From positions 595,662-636,879 of the forward strand of contig NW_003149267.1 in assembly GCF_000003605.2 (NCBI RefSeq): 41,218 bases of DNA. The letters run 5' to 3'. The position numbers and the translations under genes were made by a program. The DNA comes from Saccoglossus kowalevskii. Lineage: Eukaryota; Hemichordata; Enteropneusta; Harrimaniidae. The notes under the pieces were generated by a model. That model was given only the letters and a program-made list of their open reading frames with translations. It was not told the DNA's origin and ran no database searches. Positions 33,701 through 41,218 of this stretch are shown piece after piece; the first letter of the stretch is position 1; each line of letters starts with the position of its first letter.

Positions 33701-36700
33701 GCACATTTTCCAGTCAGCGAAATAAGCAAAATTAAAACCCAGTGAATAATTAATCCTTTTACAGTACATCACTTGCACTATGCAGTTCCTTTAAACGCAA
33801 TATGGCTGTACAGCGATAAATCTGACTTATGATCATAACCAACATTGATCATCACAAATACCCTCGAAATACAACCAAGCAACACTCAACTTGTTTTGTT
33901 TTTTATTCACTCAGATTGCTACCTGTGAAGACATATCAGGCTTTAATTGGCCATCTAGAAAATAGTGACTTTATAAATAAATTTTTGCATCAATTGAAAA
34001 GTTTAATTTCACACTTCCAAGAAACTGGAGAGGACGAAATTTAACCCAAGGAAAATCGCACAAAGTACTAATCGGGAAACAGGAATGTATGAACAGGCTT
34101 TTGGGAGAAATGAAAGAAATGCGAATCTTGGAAGTTGTCTCAGTTTATGAATTTAAATTTCCAAGAAAAGTCGGAAACAGCAAGATTTAAGATTGGCAAT
34201 AAAATCAGAGGGCTACACAACTAGATATGCTATAACTTATGAACATGATTCAAGTCAAAACATTCAAACACTTAAAAACTTGTGCAACTAATATATTATA
34301 CTCTTTGCATTTACAACATTTGATATATCAAAGTATAGACCTTCTATACGTAATATGAATTTCAATTCTCCAACTCAACTTAACTCAAAATGCGAAATTC
34401 ACATATTTCTTCATACTTCACAGATTTAGGGACATTTGTGAATACTCCAACTTGACAATGCACTGTACATACTCACCGTCTTTGAATGGATCAACTGTTT
34501 CAGTCAGTGTCATTGCAAATGGATCTTTACCATTAAATGCATCGGCATTTATGTCACTATCACCTTTCTCAAACCCCGAACCAGTACTGAATCCACTGAG
34601 ACTGCTCACAGGACTGCTCCCTGCCTGGTAAAAATAAACACTCATTGGTCTACATAACGCTTACAAAGAAATGTACTTCGTGTATTGGATGCATGAAATA
34701 GATGTAGGTAATATGGTTGGGTAATGTATACTGAAGATCAAACTGAATCTGAGAAAATCATGCGACAACAAAAATTTCTAGAAGCTAAAAAGGGTAAGCT
34801 TAATAATAAATACTAGCCCAGTTTTTGGTTCTTGGACGGATTGGCAATCATGTGTACATGTGTTATAATGCCTATGTAAGCAAAGGGGATGGGATCAATG
34901 TTGAAATATGCCCGAAATATAATCGAAATATGCAGGTTCAGGCAGATATTTTATTATTATATAACTTAGGTTTTGTGCCAAACATGTTACTTTTGTATAG
35001 TAGACTACAGGCTATATTTGAATGTTTACAAAATGTTCATATACAAAAAAAAAAAATTTTTTAAATCACATACACACACGAAGAAAGCAGAAAAAGTACT
35101 TTGACCTAAGTACACATATTTTCAGATGTAACATCAGCCATCAGCCAAAGATGTGTATTCAACTTGTAAAACAAGTGGGTATACAACAACCCAGTAACGT
35201 GGCATTAAATGAAGGACCTTAACAATACTCACTGTTGCTCTTGCGCTAAATGAATCAATTTCAGACGGTGTTGGAGTCGTAGCATCTAACAGTGCATTGT
35301 CTATATCATAAATACTAGTAATAGCACCAGTCGATACTTTATTTAATATATCATTATGTCTGTCTATACTGTTGGTTAAGTTACGCTGTGTTTCTTTCAA
35401 TTGGTTCACTTTACTTTGTTCCTGTAATGAAAAATAAATGACATCACTCAAATAAAAATGATTATGTCTCAATCCTAAACCATCTGATAAGTATATTGTA
35501 GACAAGCGTAGTACAATGTGACGACCTCACCTCATTTACATGTGATTGTGACTCTTTTAACGATTTGATCACTTCGTCTAATTGTGCTTTACCAGCTTCA
35601 ACTTTCTGTTCTAACAAAGACTCTTCTTGTCTCAGATTATTCAGCTCTATTCTTAGTCTGTTTAATTCATCATCCTGGCTCTGAATTTAAATAAAATACA
35701 ACTGTTAATAATTGCATGTTGCATATGAACATCTTTGCTGTACATTACCAGACTTATCAATAGCATGACATGTAGGCATGAGTGGCGCCCTCGCTGGCTG
35801 ATCGGCATCAGACCCCACTAACATCTGACAGAATAGTCTTGTCAGCAAGATCAATAATGCAAATTCGCAAAGTTCATGCCTTATTGCAAAGAGTTTCAAT
35901 GAATATTCATTTTGGTGGTCATGGTAACACCGTCAATCAAAGCCTTGTTTGCATTGTCGGCAAAAGACATAGACTGTTTTCAACAAGATGATAAATATAG
36001 GGCGGAAATTTGCCAGCACCTTATAACACATTATGTCAACAAACAAATAAACTTGCTGTGAATGGTTACTCTTAGATGGCTGTCACTATCTGACGTTCCT
36101 GCAATTTGATTGGTACCGACAAAAAATTGTTGGGGGAAGTGAAAAGCTACATTGTTCTGTCAGGCGTGTGTTAAGTTTCGAGCACCACAGAGGGCGCAAC
36201 TCACACGACCTTGTCAGGCTATTATGAGTATTACCAGAGGTACATTACTTGGGGTTTGTAACTACGGTGACATGATACCAAGATCCCGTCACAATCTCGC
36301 TCTCGCATAAGCGTTCCAACTCAGAAAAAATGCGAATGCGCATGCCCGAGGTAACAGCTGCCCACGATATGACGGATTACGAGAACTATATTTTCTGTAC
36401 ATTTTCGATGTATTACATTTTTCACTACGATAGTGGCAAGAAAAGTTTTATTTTTTCATTACAAACCTTGAACATTGATATATGTCATGTCAGAAGGTCG
36501 TAGCCTCAGTCTCGCTATCTACGAGAAGAGACTTGAATGGGATCTTGACATGATGTCACCATACAGTACTATGCGAGTTGCAAACCCCAAGTAATGTACC
36601 TCTGGTATTACTTAATTAAATCGGTCCTGAATATGATTGACCTTATATTTTGGTAACACAAAAGCATGCAGCATTTTTGGTGTTGCTAAGTTTGTGATGT

Positions 36701-39700
36701 AAAATATAAAGCATAATAAAATTAAATCAAAGCACTCCACATTTGTTTATTGTCTACTGGGTGTGTTATCTGCGTGTTTCAGCATACATATGCATATGCA
36801 TATACATATTTCAGGGCCACTACACACTAGTCGTTGAACCACCAAGGTTTTGGGCATAAACAAGCAAAAATAGGCGATATCACCAAGGATACAACATCAA
36901 AACACTGGAATGCCTTAATAAGACAGAATAGCAAACACTCTTAGACTATTAAATTAGAAGAATACACAACAGTATTACCTTTATTGTATTTTCTTGCGTA
37001 GATATTTGTGATCTCAATGTTTTAATATTCTGTTCCTCTTCTTCACACTTGTCTCTAACTTGAGCCAGTGTGGCTTCCAATTTGGCTTTAGATTCATCCA
37101 ATTCATCTAGGTTCTTTTGTGCTTCTGTTTTCTGAAACTCTAGCTGCCTTAACTGTGTATTGGCTTTGTCAAGTTCACTTAGTAATTCCTGTATAATGAG
37201 AGTAGACAAACCCTCTTTATTAATATTACTTAAAAGTTGAATTCACTTTTCAAAATAGTGAGGTACCATTTCCTGACTAAAATATACACCACCAAATGTA
37301 GAGAATATGGATGGATTAATTGTGAAATTAAACTGCAGAATATAAATTAAGTTAAGGGGCTTTGTTTTTGGAGGTTAGTTACATTGTAGGTACATGTATG
37401 TCATTCTATGGGATAAGAAACCTCTAGGACTTACATGTTTTATATTGCGTGTTCTGAGAGTGACGTTTCACTTATTTGCAAAGTGTGAATGCAACTTTAA
37501 AGTGGCACTTCAAAGACCATTTCTGTAGCTCTATCACGGCTTTTGGAATATTAGGTTAAAAAGTGAATTTGAGTGAATTGTGGGGCAAATTTATTTAAAA
37601 GTTAAGATTCCATGTTATTCAAATTTGATTCTGCATGCCGAAATGTTACCGACTTGTTTTGGCTTCCAACTTGTTTGTGAATTCAAATTTCTTTGGCAAC
37701 ATTTTTGAATTGTTCCCATTCTGTTTCAGATTACATTTCACAGGAATTCAAAACAAAGCAAAATCATGACCTGTCACTTGTAGCATAGTGGTTGTCGTAT
37801 CAGACTCATGATCGGTAGACCCAAGTTCAAATTTTACCTTAGGCTGAACATCGAAAGGGTCGACCCCTACCCTGGGTGAGTGTGCCACAGACTCAATGGG
37901 AAGGCCAATTCCACTGGCCGAGATTCATTCACTAACGAATGCAACTTTGAGGGAACTTTGGTTAAGGTCCGCAGGTGCTTGTGTTCGACCGAGCCTGGTC
38001 GACGCCTTGATAGCGTATTAAAATTGCAATTTGATAGGAAGATGGCCACACAGTCCTGTCATGTAGTCCCAAACAGGAAATGACTTCTGTGGCAAAATGT
38101 GTCAGCACTAGCACTTGCACTTACAAAATAAAAAAAAGTCAGGAGAGACAACAGTGACATCCAATGTCCGGAATTGTCGCCTGGCACAAAAACATTTAAA
38201 AAAAAAAAAAAATCATGACAAACTCTCATTTTGTTTCTCCGGTATTCCACACAAATTCTGGCTTTCAAATATGTCACATGTTACAACTGACCCGCCAACA
38301 ACTCTATGATTGCTTTCAGAGAATAACTTTGATGTGCATATCATACTACAAACTATAATAATGTTGTAACATGCTTTATAGATGCCTGCCTTTAAGGGCT
38401 AAAAACTCAGAGAGTCAGATTTGAAAAATGAAACCAGCAGAGTGACTCAAACCTAAGAGAAGGGGAAAAAAAAACTTACACAGTTTTTCTACAATCTCCC
38501 CTCCCAGAGTATCTAATCATAAACACCTCACTTGACATAGTCCCAACTAATGAAAGGTAACTCAATTTTCAGTTCAATGACTACCATAAAAATACAAATT
38601 TGTATTTAACCAGACACTAGTTAGCTAATAACTAATGGTACTTTAAAGAGGCAATAGCATATATGTACAAAACATAATCACATACAAATTACCAAATCTG
38701 ACCGAAATATTGTTTTAAACAATAGCATGGGCAAAGTTATGTGATGTGAAGACTAAGGGTCAAGTAGTCACCATTTTGTTGAAATCGGTCTTTGGGACTA
38801 TAGAAAAGTATGACGCACAACGTACACGTTTATGGGAAATGAGAGGCCATCAGAGAGAGCCTTAAACCGTCAAAATGGTAACATATTTGACATTTTGTTC
38901 AGGGTCACCGGTAAGTTGTCATCTTGTACCGTAATCCCTTGATTTCTATAAAGACAACCCTGCAACATCTTTTTTACTTGCAAGTGAATTAATGGACAAC
39001 GTCATTATGAAGTATATAAGCTATGCTTTTAGTGCCCACATTTAAGTAATTGATATTACAAATTGATACGAATGACACAGGATAGATAATTACAGCTATT
39101 GCGTTGTGCCGCGTCCTGTTCGGTATGGGACTCATAGCGACGTATACAATGCGTGTAAAATACATTGTTTATTTACATGAAATTCGAACATGCGCTCCGC
39201 GATGACCACCGCGCTTTAAGTACCACAATTGATAACACATTGATACAAAATATTACAACCAATGAACACCAAAAAACAAGCCAACAGTTCAGACTTTGAC
39301 AAGCATTCCATGGATGGCTGAACCAACACCGCACCATACTTATTTGCTTGATAAAAACAAATTTCACAGAAATTAGAACACCAAATTGTCAACAACTGTT
39401 TTCATTACACAATACCAACCTGTACTTCATCTTCTTTCTGTTTACTAAGTGACTCCTTCTGATTGATGTCCAACAGCAATTGCGATTTCTCTCGTCCTAA
39501 TTGGTCAATATCTTTGCTGATACTGTCTAGTTCTTTGATAGCAGAAAAATCTCCCATGCTGCTACTTGCACTGACATTACCGCTGCCAGTTCCGTCCTGC
39601 AATTACAAACAAGTTGTCAAGTTGGATACTGTAGAGTACTATATTTTTTCGCTATTTTCGCTGAAGGGATGATTCCATGAAAATAAAATCCAGCGAATAT

Positions 39701-40692
39701 ACTTTTTTTTCTACAGGTCACATTAAACTCATCAAAAATCAGTGAAAATAAATTCCAAGCAAAATGCCCAAAAAGCCTTTTCTGTGAAAATTAATTCCAC
39801 AAAAATAAAGTATTCCACAGTAAGTACTTTGGGTTGACCTTTGTCAGATTTATTACATTTCGTGATGATATCTTCAATTCTAAATTTTTGACAAATGTTT
39901 TTGTAATTTCTGGTAAAAATGATATCTTTTAATTGTTCTTTAACACTACCAACATGATTGCTTTGATATTTGAGGTGTACATTAATTTTGTGAACAATTT
40001 GTTTGATGAAGTTAATGTTGATATGTTCTCAACAGCCAGAATCACGTTTATGGGTATGCATTGCTCAACTTGGCTACCACAATATTCTTGTAGGACAGTA
40101 GAGCTATTTTGGCCAATAAGTCACTTGTTCTATTTTTTAACTTTTATTTGATGGATATTTACTGAACATAAAATTTTTTTTAGAGCATTTTTAAGCATCG
40201 ACTGGGTCCATCTGAGCAACAAATGTTTTTTTTTTTATTTCTATAAATAAATATGCAGCATCTGAAATACCGTGTAAGACGTACGTGACTATATTTACAG
40301 TGTATTACAGTAAAATCTGTATTAGAAGCCGTGGTTTCTATTGAAATGGTACAATGCAACAGAGAGGAAGCGGATTCTATTAGAACATCTACACACATGA
40401 AAAATCGTGGATTTTTTGTTCTCAATTGTTCAAAAAGAATGGGTGCGACTTTTATTAGAGATGCGGCTTCTAATACAGATTTTACGGTATATGAATTTTA
40501 TGATGAAAATAAGGTAATAAATAATAGTGACTTACGGATAATGGTTTGGGTCTTGAAGATGGAGGAATCATTTCACCAGTTAGCTGCAGCGGTGGATCAA
40601 CACCATTATTAGCTTTCTGACTTAAAAGATACAGTGCCAGAGCAAACTGCTCAGCATTCAGTCGACCAATCTGTTTCATATCACACAACATC
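30702..40692 (-). CDS. EPS15: EPS15/EPS15L1 endocytic adaptor, 3' ten exons (5' part beyond window)
   Basis: Exons (-): 40536-40692, 39420-39596, 36979-37188, 35531-35680, 35233-35421, 34477-34624, 33263-33382, 32881-32948, 31006-31601 and 30702-30866. They encode the end of the third EH domain (LCDMKQIGRLNAEQFALALY, GVDPP, EMIPPSSR), then DFSAIKELDSISKDIDQL and a long coiled coil (ELLSELDKAN..., LDELDESKAKLEATLAQVRDK), a linker, and 20 DPF motifs, 13 of them in the 596-nt exon. A Crk-type proline motif PALPPKKSKP and a C-terminal UIM pair (SSEEAQLEWATMES; EQDDLEKALALSRSE) finish the protein. EPS15 binds NPF cargo adaptors by EH domains, AP-2 by DPF motifs and ubiquitin by UIMs at clathrin pits. 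EPS15 and EPS15L1 cannot be told apart here. All junctions agree in phase except the last: exon 31006-31601 ends in phase 2, while the UIM exon reads in phase 0. Confidence 0.95.
32125..32310. mobile_element. Short element with AGGCCAAAAA inverted ends, in EPS15 intron
   Basis: AGGCCAAAAA at 32125-32134 and its complement at 32301-32310 bound about 186 bp that contain poly-A/T tracts and GGTCGG repeats (GGGTCGGAAAATTGGGTCGG). A possible MITE or processed repeat; the target duplication is unclear. Confidence 0.4.
33558..33764 (+). mobile_element. MITE family B, copy 3 (207 bp), in EPS15 intron
   Basis: CTGTAAAATGAC...TTTTACAG with TA at 33556-33557 and 33765-33766. Nearly identical to the copies at 5537 and 21915, which suggests recent activity. 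Confidence 0.88.
36234..36605. mobile_element. Long-TIR element, 372 bp, in EPS15 intron
   Basis: The left arm CCAGAGGTACATTACTTGGG continues GTTTG, and the right arm is its exact complement for the same length. Further in, the arms stay alignable (GGTGACAT, AAGATCCC, CTCGCT) for nearly 100 bp. TA dinucleotides at 36232-36233 and 36606-36607 flank it. The centre is non-coding and contains a GC-rich GCGCATGC. It is a foldback or MITE-type element unrelated in sequence to families A-C. Confidence 0.82.
37770..38120 (+). repeat. tRNA-derived SINE in EPS15 intron
   Basis: Box A TAGCATAGTGG at 37781-37791 and box B-like AGTTCAAATTT at 37824-37834 with normal tRNA spacing, and an anticodon-loop-like CAGACTCATGATC between them. 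A tRNA-unrelated GC-richer body of about 250 bp follows, then an A-rich tail near 38127-38137. Anticodon CAT would suggest a tRNA-Met-like ancestor. The body has no domain-bearing frame. Confidence 0.65.
39103..39219 (+). repeat. GC-rich dispersed repeat, family D copy 2
   Basis: Aligns with 17063-17200 over about 110 bp and ends GACCACCGCGCTTTAA, the complement of the start of copy 1. Lies in an EPS15 intron. Confidence 0.5.
39629..39820 (-). mobile_element. MITE family A, copy 3 (192 bp), in EPS15 intron
   Basis: CTGTAGAGTACTATATTTTT...TATTCCACAG with TA on both sides (39627-39628, 39821-39822). Same orientation as copy 2. It lost about 16 bp near the left end. It starts 30 bp beyond the intron acceptor side of the exon at 39420-39596. 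Confidence 0.88.
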
Positions 40693-40759
40693 CTGCACGA
40701 AAAAAACAGAATTATCGTATAAATTATAATCATCAGCAAGTAATACAATATGAACAACT

Positions 40760-41218
40760 CACCATATATGGTCAAGACAATATGAACAACTTGTCATAAA
40801 TGGTAGAAAAGTCAATATGAACAACTTACCATATATGGTAGTAAAGTCAATATGAACAATTTACCATATATGGGCAAGACAATATGAACAACTTACCATA
40901 TATGGGCAAGACAATATGAACAACTTACTATATATATATATATGGGGGCAAGACAATATGAACAACTCACCATATATGGGCAAGACAATATGTACAACTT
41001 ACCATATATGGTAGTAAAGTCAATATGTACAACTTATCATATATGGGCAAGACAATATGTACAACTTACCATATATGGTAGTAAAGTCAATATGTACAAC
41101 TCACCATATATGGGCAAGACAAGATGAATAACTTACCATATATGGGCAAGACAATATGAACAACTTAACATATATGGGCAAGTCAATATGAACAACTTAC
41201 CATATATGGGCAAGTCGA
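40760..41218 (-). repeat. Tandem array of about 32-bp units with splice-donor-like motif, EPS15 intron
   Basis: About 14 units of plus-strand form CAATATGAACAACTTACC + ATATATGGGCAAGA, some 35 bp long with GGTAGTAAAGT instead of GGGCAAGA. Read on the EPS15 sense strand, each unit carries GGTAAGTT (six units) or GGTGAGTT (three units), or a one-base variant, preceded by CATATAT. The array begins about 70 bp upstream of the EH3 exon and runs off the window. Confidence 0.92.

Noticed and set aside
40760-41218. CRISPR-like array of 32-bp repeats
   Set aside because: Units are adjacent with no unique spacers, and the genome is animal.

Overview
This is an AT-rich, intron-rich window from an animal genome. 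The gene content is metazoan: TRAPPC4, an EPS15-type endocytic adaptor, an EGF-domain secreted protein and a microsomal cytochrome P450. The short TA- and TTAA-flanked inverted-repeat elements, a Tc1-like relic and tRNA-like SINE heads suggest a marine invertebrate. A hemichordate or similar lineage is my guess, but nothing here fixes the species. There are two assembly gaps (14858-15151 and 25207-25904).

Layout. 1-120 (-): frameshifted start of a SAP-domain-like protein running off the edge. 1591-2068 (-): 5' exon of a TauD-type Fe(II)/2-oxoglutarate dioxygenase with no following exon recognisable. 5169-9453 (-): complete five-exon TRAPPC4 (219 aa) with a MITE and a Tc1 relic in its introns. 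9454-11619: divergent intergenic region with a hairpin, a TTAA MITE and a small duplication. 11620-16095 (+): complete three-exon P450 (641 aa) with an atypical I-helix, a Trp heme loop and a long acidic tail ending in a CaaX-like tetrapeptide. Its second intron holds an antisense ZAD-like zinc-finger ORF and a damaged second copy. 16096-21018: no gene recognised, several repeats. 21019-23791 (-): secreted coiled-coil/EGF-like gene with an in-frame TGA where an EGF cysteine is expected. 25905-26900 (-): retroelement debris of two kinds around a gap. 27-30.3 kb: SINE-like head, MITE and a C-rich minisatellite with higher-order structure. 30702-40692 (-): ten exons of EPS15/EPS15L1 (end of EH3, coiled coil, 20 DPF motifs, proline motif, UIM tail). 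40760-41218: tandem array in the next EPS15 intron.

The genes are not an operon. TRAPPC4 (vesicle tethering) and EPS15 (endocytosis) are unrelated housekeeping neighbours. The best candidates for something undescribed are the P450 (lost oxygen-activating motif plus possible lipidated tail), the sense-strand array of splice-donor-like repeats beside EPS15, and the EGF gene's TGA codon. Splice sites were read by eye from GT/AG and phase; no similarity search could be run.
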